Assembly: GCA_964036045.1 (NCBI GenBank)
Contig: OZ038383.1
Span: 69,658,588-69,722,587, forward strand
Length of the DNA stretch: 64,000 nt
Direction: 5' to 3'
Source of the DNA: Eutreptiella sp. 'Long Island Sound 2002'
Lineage: Eukaryota; Euglenozoa; Euglenophyceae; Eutreptiales; Eutreptiaceae
Positions 31,366 through 43,159 of the stretch are shown piece by piece. Below the pieces are notes generated by a model. The model did no database searches, was not told the DNA's origin, and saw nothing but the letters and a program-made list of their open reading frames with translations. Position numbers and translations under genes: made by a program. Each line of letters opens with the position of its first letter. Positions within the stretch are counted from its first letter, which is position 1.

Positions 31366-32130
31366 TCAGCTCAGTTCACGTGGACGGCTATGTATCAGGT
31401 TAGTCCGAGCCTGGTTAGCCATAGGCTGCTTGTGTTCCAGCCAATCCCCAACGAGGCTCTTGAAGTCCTCAGGAAAGTAGGTTTTGAAGAACCAAGCACG
31501 TGGTCCTTCATGAAACAGCTCGTGGGGGGCGACACCCGTAGAAGAGCTCCTCTGAGAGTTCATGGTCAGCACTGCCCAGGGCACTAGGCGTACCCAATCT
31601 TTGGTACGTTCCTGTTTCATCTGGATTCCCAGGTTCTGTTCTACCACACGGTTTTGTCTTTCGCAAAGAGGATTAGACGTGTGGGTATAGGGCACACTTG
31701 AGGTTACCTCAACGTTGAGGGCATTCAGCACCCGTTTGTAGCATCCTGTGTCACTGCGGCTGCGTACATCCTCATCAGAGTGCACCTGCTGAGGCGCTCC
31801 GTATGGTTCAAATCATTGTTCGACCAACATTTTCACAGTCTGCTCACCTGTCATTTTCTGATTGCAGGGGAACACACGGGTGAAGCGGGACAGGCGGCAG
31901 GTGACCACCAGGCAACTATCATAGCCGCCGAAGCGAGGTAGACCGTGGATGAAATCCAAGGAGAGAAGAGAGTTAGTACAATAGGGTATGCAAAAGCTGG
32001 AAATCAGTCCCCTATCCCTACTGTCGCTCTGCTTGCTGGCACAGCCACAAGCATCAACAATGGCGTGCATTCCAGACCCCAGTTTAGTCAGGGTTAGACC
32101 AAAGTAGAAAGAGTCACGGAAGAAGTCCAC
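31366..32130 (-). pseudogene. Element 1 integrase core
   Basis: Two frame pieces encode the DDE integrase core: DFIHGLPRFGGYDSCLVVTC for the first Asp, HSDEDVRSRSDTGCYKR for the second, and HTSNPLCERQNRVVEQ for the Glu. The pieces are joined by a frameshift near 31,800. Aligns with element 2 residues 395-560. Confidence 0.75.
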
Positions 32131-32207
32131 TGAGCGATTAGCGCCATTGTGACCTGAGCTGAGATGGGACCACTGTAGACACCCATCAAGTCGTGACTCA
32201 GGCAGGA

Positions 32208-32906
32208 CTATACGGTCCTCGTAGAGGAGGTACTGGTTATTTTTCTAATATCTTTATACTCTGACTGATAGTTAGTTAGGCTCCAACCCTGGAGGATTCT
32301 AGCAGTCCGCATAGACAGGTCAAGCTGGACATTCATACGCTGGAAAGCCTCTTTGGCGAGTGCCACAGAGCTCTCACCAATAAGTGCATCGAAGTTGTTG
32401 CGCAATATGTAGACAGACAGTTCATTTTTTATACCAGGGATATGATGGACTGTCAGCCTAAACTGGCTCAGGTAAGTCCACCACCGTTTTAGTTTCCCTT
32501 TCTCCGGTGGTGGGCCCTTCTGAAAGGACTTCACAGGTTCCTGGTCACAGAGCCAGACAATAGGGTTAGATCACAATAGTCGGGACTGTGATGAGAGCAC
32601 CTACATACGGGCCAGGAGCTCCTCGTCGTAGGTGCTGTAATTGGAACGCGCCTGGTTCCGATTCGAGTTCCAGTGTCCCAGTGGTACAAGTCGCCGTTCA
32701 CTGAAATGATAATCGTGGTTCAAGGAGCCATCACGGTCCAGTCCAGTTGTACGATAATGGCAGTGGGTTAGTTCAGCTGGGTCAAGCTCCTGCCATTGGT
32801 ATATCGTTCCACCCCCCCCTACATCTTTGGCAGCGGTGATCAGGACTATCTCGCCCTTAGGGCGGGGTACGCCCAGGCAGTTTGAGGAGGCAATGTTCTT
32901 CTTCAA
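32208..32906 (-). pseudogene. Element 1 RNase H
   Basis: Encodes the gypsy RNase H region in two pieces (NYSTYDEELLAR, and LTVHHIPGIKNE with the following ILRNNFDALIG). The first catalytic motif, TDAS in element 2, reads TAAK here, so the Asp is lost. A frameshift or stop separates the pieces near 32,550-32,600. Confidence 0.7.
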
Positions 32907-32957
32907 CTCCTGGAAACACTCCTCCTCTCTGGCGGTCCACCTCCAGGGAGTAGGTTT

Positions 32958-33834
32958 CTAGAATTGGTCAGTGAGAGGGGCAGAGGAGTAGGTAAAATTG
33001 TGGATGTGTCGCCTATAGAAGCTACAGGCGCCCACAAAACTCCTCACGTCGTGTAGACCCTTCTTAGGGTGATCGCGAATCTGCATGTCTTGTAGGGGCT
33101 GCATCTTAGACGCGGCTGGTTTCCACCAGCCATAGCCCACGTCGAAACCCAAATACTCCATCTCCTCTGTCATGAACTCGCATTTTTCGAGTTTCATTCG
33201 GAGATGGTTTTCCTGACACACAATGGAAAACTCAAGGAGGAGAAGGACATGGTTCTCTTGGCTATTGGTACCCAAACTCACGTCATCGATGCGGGACTCC
33301 ATTTCTGCCCCTCGGGAAATCAACTCCTGTAATAGAGGTCTGCGCCTCAGTATGTACAAAATTTTGTTCATCAGTTCTTGGAAGAGTGTCCGGGCATTAG
33401 CCAACCCAAAAGGCATAACCTTCCACTTAAACACACGACCCTTAGGGGTTGTAAAGGCCAGCATTCCTGAGCTGCGGCTGTTAGGTCAACCTGCCAGAAA
33501 CCACTGCGTTTGTCCATTTTGGTCTTGTACCGGCATTTGGCAATACGCTGCAGGGTGTTTTCCATGTTCGGAATACTCCCTGAGTGGTTTTGGGTTTTTT
33601 GTTGACCTCACCATAGTCAACAACCAGTCGCAGGGCAGTCGATCCTGGTTTAGCAACCAGGAAGCAGGGACTGCAGCGGTGGGGGTAGTCCCCCTTCCTA
33701 TATTCCTCAACGAGGCCAGCATCAATACATTCCTGGATCTGCCGCTCGATTTCTTCAACCGGTCCCTGGGGAGCGGGGTAGGGACGACGCCTCACTCGCG
33801 TCTTCTCAAATTCAGGTTTCAGTTTCAGGTCCAT
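32958..33834 (-). pseudogene. Element 1 reverse transcriptase
   Basis: RT motifs are clear: LVVDYGEVNKK, KTKMDKRSGFWQVDLT, KVMPFGLANARTLFQELMNK, and the catalytic RIDDVSLG (the Tyr of YxDD replaced by Arg). A frameshift near 33,470 splits the domain. It starts in protein overlapping the end of the protease/methyltransferase frame. Confidence 0.8.
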
Positions 33835-35492
33835 CTGGACAAGTTGTTTACAGGACAGGGGAGGCAGAGGGCGCCGAACACCTCCTCATAGCTTAGGAGC
33901 AGTTTCTTCGGTCGGGGGTCAAGGTTCAGACTCTCGATTCTCTGCAGGAAATCCTCCTCAGCATGGAGAGTGCTCTTACCATGCTCTTTCTGTTTCTGCC
34001 GATCAGCCGTTTCGGCAGGTACTTTGCCGCCATCCCACTCAGGGGAACATTGTTCCCCATAGTACAGTAGGGGTATTTCCGGGTCAGGTAGCGTGTAGGA
34101 ATCATCGTCCTCCTCAGACCAGATGGAGAATTTCCAGGTCTGTCTGAGGTATTGCAGCCGTTCTTGGCGCTCAATACCTTCAGCCCTCAGGTACAACAGC
34201 CGTCGGAGTTCCTGAGTGTCATACCCAGACAGTGGCATGTTATTAGAGGCAGGCCGCGCTAGAGCATCAGGACTCTGAGTCACGGGCTCACCTGAGCAGG
34301 TATGCTGCATGTGCAGCACAGGTTTCCCAGAAGGGGAAGTTGGTTCCGAGGTTGACCCTAGGTCTACTTCCTCCAGCAGCAGCTGGGCCACAAAGGCACT
34401 GTGTTTGACTTCAAGACAGCTGGGATAGACAGGAGGGACAGAGCTGGCGATTTCAGACAGTTGATCGTCAGCATCCTTCTTCACAGCAGCAGGTTCCAGA
34501 TCGCCATCAGGGGACTCACACCCTGTAAGTGTGGCAGATAGGTGCTCAGGAGTTCGTTTTTTGAGTTCAGAAAGGGTCAAGCCACAATTTTCGGCCATGA
34601 CCTCTTTCAGTAGCAGCTGATCCAGATCGCACAGGGGTACAGGGTTGAGGGATCCATCGACAATGGATAAGAAACTGGCCCACTCAGGGGCCTGCATGGC
34701 TGTGTCTGAGTCCTTAGGCACATAAATGGGACTGTCGGGGAGTTGCACTCTTCCCACAGTCATTCGGTCCAGCATTCGCCGCCAATAAGCGGGTTCATCT
34801 GAACAACCCGGGACAGGGGTGCACATGACAACCCTTCCTGCCTCATAAGCGATTTTGGTTACAACCTTCGCGAGCAGGGAGAAGGGAGGGTTAGCATACG
34901 CTAGGCCCATTGCTTTCCAGAAGAAACGGAAAGCGTCATTCAAATGTTTCGAGCAATAGAACTGTATGATGTGCTGTTGTTGGCTCGCGACCAATTCCGC
35001 CTGGATCTCATCCAGGGATACCTGAAGGGCCGTCAGTCCATTTTCAAGAACCTGACGGGCCAATTGGTAGTTTTCAGTACACTAGTTAGTCTTCGCTGCG
35101 TAGCGCAGCCCAGACTCTTCTCGTCCTGACAGCTCCAAAGGTAAGGAGAAGAGCCCACTGCCAACGTCGAAGTGTAGAGAATAGGGGCGTAGGAGAGACA
35201 CCATTTTTACCTGGGTATTTCTTCGTAGGAAGTCGGTGCCAAAGACGATGTCAAAGCCGTCAGTGTCCAACACTCTGCAGTGTTGGGTCACAGTTTCGTC
35301 GCCAAGACAAATAGTCACATAGACACCCCCCAAGGAATGATTGGTACGCCCATCCCCTACTCTTATGCCCCCTGTCTTAGTTTTCTTGAAAGTCTTTAGC
35401 AGGCGCCCGGCCACTATAGAGAGTGTTGCGCCGGTGTCAAGCACTGCTCGAAAAACTTGATCCCCCATTTTCACGACGATGCAGAAACCCAA
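33825..35492 (-). pseudogene. Element 1 protease plus methyltransferase-like domain
   Basis: Residues 1-136 (35,492-35,085) are an aspartic protease: AVLDTGATLSIV holds the active-site DTG, and FGTDFLRR the second conserved stretch. After one in-frame TAG (35,084-35,082) the frame continues with a domain like Dam-type N6-adenine methyltransferases: IIQFYCSK, LAYANPPFSLLAKVVTKIA (NPPF at 34,881-34,892), RVVMCTPVPG and YWRRMLDRM. NPPF matches the catalytic (D/N)PP(Y/F) motif. A long acidic linker then leads to RT. The domain lies between protease and RT in all three gypsy copies that reach this region. Confidence 0.7.
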
Positions 35493-35516
35493 GTCCTCCT
35501 CTTCAGAGCCGCCCCC

Positions 35517-36625
35517 CTACTCCTCAGCAGGGAATTTCACATCAACCCCTGCAGCCATGAGGGACTTGGCCATCCAGGCCAGTCGCCTCTTCTTGGAGCT
35601 AGACCCCTCGGAGGAGGCGTTATCCCCCTGTGGGCGCTTCTTGGGGTCAACATCGGCAGGAGAGGGCGAAATAGCGGGCGCCGATGAGCGCCTCTGGGGG
35701 TTGGGGTTTCCACCCTTGCCACCCCCCTTGCCTCCTCCTTTAGAAACGCTTATCATCATTGTGGGGAGTTCTGGAGGGTGTTTGGGCTTTCTGGCGTTCA
35801 GCCTCCTGTCGTTTGTGTTTGTCACTCTCACGTTTTTTTATGTGACATTCGTCCTCGTAGTGACAATGTTTGCCACAGTAACCACAGGTGATGGTACCCC
35901 TGGAATGGTCCTGGTGGGTCACTGTTTTCCCATCTTTAGTGTGCTGCTGTCCTTTCAGTTGCAGCATACAACCACTGCGTCGGTCGCAAACCGGGGCATG
36001 ACAGGGTCCTCCCTTTTCATTGACACGCTTACAGTAGAAGAGTTGGGGTGTACGTGTTTCAGGTTCAACCTCATTCATGGCACGCAGGTTACCCCCCCCC
36101 TTTACCGCCACCCTTGTTGGTGTTAGTGGGATTTTTAGGTCCTTTCCCTTCGCCACGTTCAGGGGTAGGGGCGCCACCTCGACCCAGGTGTCTCTTGAGA
36201 AATTTCTCCATATGGGAGTCATTCTCCCTCTCAAGGGCCAGCTCGATCAGCAGGTCCACAAGGTCATCATGCGTGTGGGTCCGACTCCTCCTCTCTGAGG
36301 TGGTGCGGCAATCATCCCGAGTACATGTAGGGATTTCATTCATGAGCCACAGGAGGGGTTCTGTGGCTCCATAGCAACCAACTTTTATTCGTGAGAACAG
36401 ATACCCCAGGTCGCACACATAATCACAGACTCGCGAAGCGGAACGAAGTTCAGGGAGCATAGGGAGCTCCTGAATCTGTGTGCGTACACTGAGGTTAGTT
36501 TCATAGACCGGGAAAGTTTTCACCAGTCTTTGGAGAACGTCGGCCCATGTTGAACAGGTTTTACAATCTGTGTCACCTGTTTTTGCAAAATTTTCTTTTT
36601 GCATGAGTGTTTCAAAAGAGAGCAT
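35517..36625 (-). pseudogene. Element 1 gag, C-terminal half with zinc knuckle
   Basis: Frames 36,089-36,625 and 35,740-36,234 overlap and together give the gag capsid end and nucleocapsid. A canonical CCHC knuckle, CGYCGKHCHYEDEC (C-x2-C-x4-H-x4-C), lies at 35,845-35,886. Gly/Lys-rich linkers surround it, and a Ser/Lys-rich tail follows in a third frame (35,517-35,831). Frameshifts break it. Confidence 0.7.
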
Positions 36626-37687
36626 TTAGTGGCCACATCCACATGAGATTGGCCTGTAAGCAAAAGAAACTCTGCAAATTCCTCTGCTCATTCGGGCAGG
36701 TTTTTGGGGTCCAATTCCGGCAATTCCAGCTCGATGTTCGCCTGGGCAATTGGTTTGCCACTCTTCCCACCCCCTGGGGTTAGGCTTGAAGGGGGGGGGG
36801 GGTACGCCAGCGAGGGGTGCCAGAGCTGTTAGCCCCTTTTTCTCAGTCTCTGTCATGGGCACGTCCTGTAGCTTAGCGATGGGGACTGTCCTGGCGCGGG
36901 GATGAAAAGGGCTGGGGCAAGTGACCTTGGGTAGCAACCTGGACACCCTTGATCGTTTGACATCTTCAGCAAGCGTGCTCAATCTGGGAGAGGGGGAGGC
37001 CGGCGCTGGCTTGGGTAAGGGTTCAGTGATACCCAATATTGCCTTGACAGCCTCAGACAGAGCTGTCACATCTGGATGTTTGGACCCAGACAGTAGTTTG
37101 GCCAGTAGTTCGGCCGTACTGTACAGGGCACCATAAGTTGGCTCTGGGAGATGGGAATCCTTCACATAAGCTGGACACACTTCAGGATTCCTGTTGGTAG
37201 TTGGCTGCTCTGGACGCCATGCTGGCCCTCTCGGTCGCCATGGTAGAGACATAGTGTCGGCCAAGTCCGTAGGTGGGCCGGAGTAAAGGTAGGAACCCTT
37301 GTCTGTATGTGGTGGGGATCCCAAGGCTTCGAGTGGTTCCTCTCCATCTTCCTCTCGAACGGACTTGTAGTACTCTTCGTGGAGCAGGTACTCGTCCATT
37401 CTCCTTCTCAATTTGTCTTGTTCCACAGAGCCTCCAACTGCTGCAGAAGAAGATGCAGGGCAGGCTGAGCGGGAGATGGAGACAGCAACTCTTCGGCAGA
37501 GGTGCTGCAGGCTGTCATCATGGGCCGCTAGGGCCTCAGTGGTTAGGGGTATTGGTATTTCTCTGGGCGCTTCTTGTTCCGCCCTTCTGTGAACTGGATC
37601 TTCTTGAGACCCAGATGCAACTCGGAGCTGGAGCTCACTCATTGAGATGGGCCCACTGCTGCCCAGTTGTACCGATGGTGTGGACAT
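36626..37687 (-). CDS. Element 1 gag, N-terminal half
   Basis: A 353-codon ORF from ATG at 37,687, about 60 bases after the putative primer-binding site. Residues 1-300 are Pro/Ser-rich with helical stretches (DKLRRRMDEYLLHEEYYKSV). The last 50 residues are out of frame with element 2; the correct frame reads IELELPELDPKNLPE and then a TGA where Trp is expected. Homology with element 2 gag (LPEFTGEDLSEFAENFGRFL) resumes there. Confidence 0.65.
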   Translation of the reverse strand: MSTPSVQLGSSGPISMSELQLRVASGSQEDPVHRRAEQEAPREIPIPLTTEALAAHDDSLQHLCRRVAVSISRSACPASSSAAVGGSVEQDKLRRRMDEYLLHEEYYKSVREEDGEEPLEALGSPPHTDKGSYLYSGPPTDLADTMSLPWRPRGPAWRPEQPTTNRNPEVCPAYVKDSHLPEPTYGALYSTAELLAKLLSGSKHPDVTALSEAVKAILGITEPLPKPAPASPSPRLSTLAEDVKRSRVSRLLPKVTCPSPFHPRARTVPIAKLQDVPMTETEKKGLTALAPLAGVPPPPFKPNPRGWEEWQTNCPGEHRAGIAGIGPQKPARMSRGICRVSFAYRPISCGCGH

Positions 37688-37749
37688 ATTGTTTGCTGGG
37701 TTAGGCTTGTGTACTTCTCAGAGTCGGTTCGAAAGGTTCTCAACGGTTG

Positions 37750-37761
37750 CCTCTGCTACCA
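37750..37761 (-). promoter_or_regulatory. Candidate primer-binding site (initiator tRNA-Met)
   Basis: Minus strand TGGTAGCAGAGG is complementary to the 12 bases at the 3' end (with CCA) of animal-type initiator tRNA-Met. It lies about 21 bases inside the 5' LTR as I define it and 60 bases before the gag ATG. The gap to the LTR is larger than usual, so the LTR edge or the site may be slightly off. Confidence 0.5.
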
Positions 37762-37782
37762 GAAAGATGTCCTTGATCAGGG

Positions 37783-38469
37783 CCCTAAACGTTTTGATGA
37801 AATCCTGCAGGTTTTGGTGTTGGAAAACAGAACCAAAGCAGCAAGTAGAGCAAGAACAGGATGTGGATCGAATCAATGAATAGTTTTGGAAGCCAGTGTA
37901 TCACAGAAGGGCTGCAGATAGGCAAAGCAGGCATAAGTACAAAGATTCAATCACAAATGGTCAAAACAAATGATTTTATGTAAGACGTGGCATGGCCCTA
38001 GCCTCCAAATTAGCATCAAGCACTTCATGTGCACTCTTTTGGATTAAATGGAGTTGGTTAGGAATGTGGGGTAAAGGAGTTAGGCCAGACACAGAATATG
38101 ACTTGGCGGAGCGACTGAATTCAGAAACAGCCAAAACATAGAACCACAATAAGTGGTAGAATCAGTTGACTATAGGGGTCTTGAGGTGCTGGACCAATAG
38201 GCGTAACCTACAAGGCCTTAGGCATGAAATGCCTACTTTATTTCGGTATAACCTCCATGAAGGAAGATACCTCTGCTCAGTTGAGTGGTAGGGGTGAACT
38301 TCATGAGGGGCTAGGGTTATACTCCTAGTTATCTTGAGAAAGTGTACTTTAAGCCTCAAAAGAGAGATGAAAATGCTTAAGTAAGTCTCAACATCAACAA
38401 TAGGGTTCGAGGGAGGGCTTGGCCTAGATCAAGACCTCCAAGAAAGACATGGCAGTGACTTTTCTTACT
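37783..38469 (-). repeat. 5' LTR of element 1
   Basis: Matches 27,224-27,911. Copy A coding sequence (AGCCTCCTGCCGCTACAAG) restarts directly after it. Confidence 0.8.
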
Positions 38470-40520
38470 TAGCCTCCTGCCGCTACAAGACAAAAATGGA
38501 CAAACGGAGTGGTTTCCGGCACGTGGACCTGACCTCCAATGCCCAAGAACTCCTAACATGCATCACCCCTCAGGGGAGGGTGTTCAAGTGGAAGGTCATG
38601 CCCTTTGGCGTGGCCAACGCACCGGGCAACGCACCCGCTCTTTTTTAAGAGCTGATGAACATGATCCTGTCCATCCTACGTCGGAGACCTGTGGTGCAAG
38701 AACTTGTGTCCCAAGGCACCCAGATGGAAGCACACATCGATGATGTATGTCTGGGAAGGAATGCTCAGGAGGACCACCTAATCCTCTTGGGCGAGTTCTT
38801 TGCGATCTGCAAGGAGAACCACACCAGACTCAAGCTGGAGAAGTCTCAGTTCATGCAGAAGACTATGCAGTACCTGGGGTTCGACATTGGCTATGGGTGT
38901 TGGACCCCTGTGAACTCTAAGGCCAAATCCCTGATGGATGCCAAGGTACGACGTGAAGACCCGGAGAAAGGACTCCATGATGTACGCAACTTTATTGGGG
39001 CCTGCAATTTCTGGCGCCGCAACATCAAGAATTTCACCTACACCAGCGCCATCCTGACGGACCACATCAAGAAGAGTACTACCTGGCGCTGCGGCCCTCA
39101 AGAGCAATAAGCGTTTGACGTGCTCAAGGACAAAGTGGCTAACACTCAGTGCTTGGGCGTGCCTAGAGGATCAAGGAGAACTAATCCTGGTGACTGACGC
39201 CAGCAATGTGGGCGGAGGTGGAACGTTGGTGCAGTTGCAAGCACTAGAGAAGGAGGAGTTCGACTCGGCGATTTCCCAATGGGGGGCTGATGGACTGAAC
39301 TGAGAGTGTACTCTCAAGCATAGGTACCCTGACGAAAAATGGGTCCTGGTTCCCCTGGGCCATTGGAACTGGAAATGGAACCAGGCCAGGGGTAACTACT
39401 CTACCTATGAGCAAGAACTGCTCGCGGGTATGCTGGTGCTATCCTCTTAGTCCCGACTGTTGGGGAGCAACCCTGTGTTTTTGCTATGTGACCAAGAACC
39501 GGTGCGTACCTTCCAAAAGGCGCCCCCACCTGAGAAGGCTAAGCTCAGATGCTGGTGGACCTACCACAGCCAGCTACAGCTCTCAGTGCATCACTTCCAG
39601 GGCGCCAGTACAAGTGTGCAGACTACGGCAGCCGCAACAACTTTGACAACATGATTGGTGACAGGTCTGAGGAGCTAGCCAAGGAGGCGTTATGCCGTAT
39701 GGATGTCCACCTGGACCCCAACAGGACCATGATCAGACCTCTAGATGGCCCCTAACAAGTCGAGTACCTGAAGGAGTTAAGGAACATCCACAAACAGGCA
39801 GAGAAGCATCTGAAACCCTTCCTCGTCAACCACACGCAATGGAAGCGGCACAAGACCTACCTCTGGCATGAGGACCGGAGAGTGGTGCCTAGCGACCGTA
39901 TCCAGGCCCTCCTCCAGTGGGCCCATGAGTCCAGTGGTCATGTTGGGGCTGACCGTACCTTGAAGCTATTCAAGAAGTGGTTTCACTGTACGTGGAGTGG
40001 CGACCAGCTACGGAAAACACTACCATCCATCATCGACAAGCACCCGTGTCGGTCCTGCAAACCTGGGGATATCAGGGACAGAGGTCCCAATTCGACCCTT
40101 CCTATCCCACACTGTACCAACAGTGTTCTCTATGTGGACTACAGGGAGATGCCTAAGTTCTGAGGCTATGACTTCGGCCTAGTGGTAACCTGTGGGGTAA
40201 CCCGGTTTATAAGATTGTTCCCATGCACTAAACATAACACCAGTAAGGAGACCATCAAGATACTCGTTGAAGAGTGGTTCTGTGTCTATGGGGCACACAG
40301 AGAAATTAGCTCCGACAAAGACGTCCGAGTAGGCTCCGACACTGGCTGGTACAAGAGAGTCCTGAGGTCCCTCAGCGTCCAGGTGTCAACAGAAATTTCC
40401 TATACTCATACGAGTAACCCCCTATGTGAGTGCCAGATTCGACTTCTCAAGGAGAACGTCAGGATATGGTGCAAGACTGAGCGCACCAAAGACTAGGTGA
40501 GACTACTCCCCGTCATATCC
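38470..40520 (+). pseudogene. Gypsy copy A, part 2: RT, RNase H, integrase
   Basis: Continues copy A after element 1: RYKTKMDKRSGF, KVMPFGVANAP (then a small in-frame duplication GNAP), the intact catalytic HIDDVCLG (about 38,736), RNase H (LVTDASNVGGGG), then the integrase zinc region (HESSGHVGADRT) and core (LYVDYREMP, SDKDVRVGSDTGW, NPLCECQIR). Many stops: TAA after ALF, TAA after PQEQ, TGA after GLN, TAG, and TAG in RTKD. It ends at 40,520 where the 6-kb insert begins. Confidence 0.85.
40506..40520. repeat. Target-site duplication, left copy
   Basis: The 15-mer CTCCCCGTCATATCC, identical to 46,534-46,548. It is copy A integrase sequence (LPVIS), which continues as CTGATGATGAAC only after the right copy. 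Confidence 0.85.
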
Positions 40521-41198
40521 TAATTTCCCGTCTGAGTCGCGCGCGCTGGGGCCCTGTCCCAGAACGAAATAAAAAGATGAGTAAAACACGACGAAAAATT
40601 TTTCTGAATAGCTGAAAATAATGCTAATTAGCATAAAAAACGCTTAGGCCAAAAAGCGCGCTGCGAAACGCGTAAAAACGCGACGAAACATTTTTCGACG
40701 TGAAATAGGTGAATAGTTAACGCCGTAAGCACCGTAACGCTTGTGGGACCCCAGCGCCGTCCTTGCCGTCGTCTAACTCGCTATAGGCGCAAAGAAAAAC
40801 GCGTCGCGAGCAGCGCGTAAAACTCGAAAATTTTTCATAACTCGCCACGACCCCTCACGTCGCGCCCTGCCGCCTTTTTCTTCTTATTCTTCATGCACCT
40901 CCCTCCCCACCCTCGTGCCCATCACTCCCCTTGCCCTGCAGCTCAGGCGGCGGCCCTGGGGGAACGCGGTTAACCCTTAGCAATGGACACCAACACGCTC
41001 CACGACGCCACGCACAAGAACAAGGCCGAGAACATCAAGAACGACGGGTAGCACGTAAGGCGCAGCAGCGAACATGGTCTTGCTGCACGCGAGTGTGTGG
41101 GGTCGTGTATAATTTTATTTTATTTTCAAAAGCCGAAAAAAAAAAAAAAAGAGGAAAAAAATATTTTCCGAAATTTTGCGTCAGTTTTTGAAGTAGGT
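40521..41198. other. AT-rich left part of the insert
   Basis: Mostly non-coding, with repeated AAACGCG(T/A) words and an A-rich run near 41,135. A 22-codon ATG frame (40,983-41,051; MDTNTLHDATHKNKAENIKN and two more residues) is neat but too short to call a gene. Confidence 0.45.
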
Positions 41199-42858
41199 AC
41201 AACCACACCCACGCAAGAAACACACCCAGCAAGGCGGCAGGACAGGACACCACGGCACCAGGCGGCAGCACAGCACCACGGGGCACAGCACAGGGAAGCA
41301 GGGCACCGCAGCGCACGGAGCGGAGAAGACAGGGAATGCACAGCACAAGGAAAAGAGCACCACAACACGCAGACACCACCACCGGGCAAAAAACAGCACA
41401 GCCAACCAACAGCACAACACAGCACAGCACGACAGCCCACAGCCCACAGCCCACACAAACAGCACCGCAAAACGACAGCAGAGCACGACAGCACAGCACC
41501 ACACGACAACACAGCGCCACAGCACACGACACAGGGAAGCAGGGCACCACAGCCAGCACAACAAGGCACCGCAGCGCACAGAACGGAGAAGACAGGGCAC
41601 GCACAGCACGAGGAAAAGAGCACCACAGCACGCAGACACCACCACCGGGCAAAAAAAAGCACAGCCAACCAACAGCACAACACAGCACAGCACGACAGCC
41701 CACAGGAGCGCAAAGCAAGCCCCAACAGCACAGCAACACGACAGCACAGCACAACAGCACAGCACCACGCGACAGCACAGCACCACAGAACACGACACAG
41801 GAAAGCAGGGCACCACAGCAAACCACACCAACCACAAGGGAAACAGACCACGCGGCCAGACAGGGACACCGACACCGAAACACGCCACCAGCAGAAAACC
41901 ACGGGCCACCAGACCCCGCACCGCACCACGGCACACCACAGCACCAGGCGCCAGCAACAGCACGCACCACACGAACAGCACAACGCGAGCCACCAGCACA
42001 GCGAAGCACAGCACCGAACAGAGCGGAGAGGACAGGGAACGCACAGCACAGCAGCCCGGGACACACACAGCACAAAGCAGAGCAGCGAACAACAGCACGC
42101 ACCACCGCGCCACGACAAAACACACACAGCACGGGGGAACACCGCAGAACACAGCGCCGCAGAGCACAGGGCCCCAGGGCAACGGGCAGCGCCAGAGGGG
42201 AACGGCGCAACAAGCAGCAGCACCCAACGAGCACAACACAGCACAGGACAGCACAACACCGGAGGACACAACGCGCAGCAGCGCGGCGCAGCACCGCACC
42301 CAGGGAGGCACAGGGCAACACAGCACACGGCACACAGCACCGAGCAGCAGCCACGAAAACCGCGAGACAAAAAGGGGGGGGGGGGCAGCAAACACCGGGG
42401 AGCAACCACCAGCCAGGCGGAAAGCACGAAAGAGGGACAAGCGCACGGAGAGCCGAGAGGCGGAAGGCCAACAAAGCAAACAACGCAAAGCGCCGAGGCC
42501 CAGGGCACCCGGGGCCGGAAACCAGAGAAAGCCGGAGACAACGGGGGCGCACAGGGGAAGAAGGGGGAAAAAAAAAAAAAGAAAAAAAAACCAAGGCACC
42601 AAGCAGGAGCGACGAAAACCGCGAGACACAAAGAGGGAAGGGGGGGGGGAGAAAACACCAAAGAGCAGCCAACGGCCAAGCGGGAGACACAAACGAGGCG
42701 CGAGCGCACGGAGAGCCAGGCAGCGGGAGGCCGAGAAAAACAACCAAAGCACAGCGCCAAGGCAACGAGGAACGGCAAGGGCAGCGAGAGAGAGGGGGGC
42801 AACCCCGGCCCGGAGGGGGCCAAGCAAAGCAGAAAGACAAGGCAGCCAAAGGAAAAGG
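41199..42858 (+). repeat. Thymine-free block
   Basis: In 1,660 bases the only T I find is at 41,337, so 41,338-42,858 (1,521 bases) has none. All stop codons contain T, and their complements contain A, so all six frames tend to be open; the long frames here are not evidence of genes. It contains internal duplications about 258-264 bp apart (for example 41,333/41,590 and 42,460/42,724), CAGCAC-rich words and a few G or A runs. Confidence 0.9.
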
Positions 42859-42932
42859 TGAGGCGCACCACAACGCGCCTGGGAGGCCGGCCCGCCCGAC
42901 CCGGCCACAAAGAGCAAGCACACGCACGCCAG

Positions 42933-43140
42933 CCGCCGTCCGGATGGACGAGTGCGCGCCCAGAGGGTACCCAGCCCCTACCGGCTACGAACAGCCGCCG
43001 TCCGGATGGACGAGTGCGCGCCCGGAGGGTACCCAGCCCCTGCCGGCTACGAACAGCCGCCGTCCGGATGGACGTGTGTGCGCCCGGAGGGTACCCAGCC
43101 CCTGCCGGCTACGAAGGCCGCCGTCCGGATGGACGAGTGA
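42933..43140 (+). repeat. 62-bp tandem repeat, 3.3 copies
   Basis: CCGCCGTCCGGATGGACG starts at 42,933, 42,995, 43,057 and 43,118. Each unit also contains GAGGGTACCCAGCCCC. Confidence 0.9.
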
Positions 43141-43159
43141 GCGCCCCGCAGCGCCGCCC

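Larger units (their letters stand above)
27224..38469 (-). mobile_element. Ty3/gypsy element 1 (nested in copy A)
   Basis: Two direct repeats of about 688 bp flank a minus-strand gag-pol. Copy A RT sequence ends exactly at the left repeat and resumes at the right one, which proves an insertion. Counted against element 2, about 19 host bases are missing at the junction, so there is no clean target-site duplication. The LTRs differ at roughly 7 percent of positions by eye, so it is older than element 2. Internal order from 5': primer-binding site, gag, protease, methyltransferase-like domain, RT, RNase H, integrase, chromodomain, structured 3' region, polypurine tract. Pol is heavily decayed. 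Confidence 0.85.
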
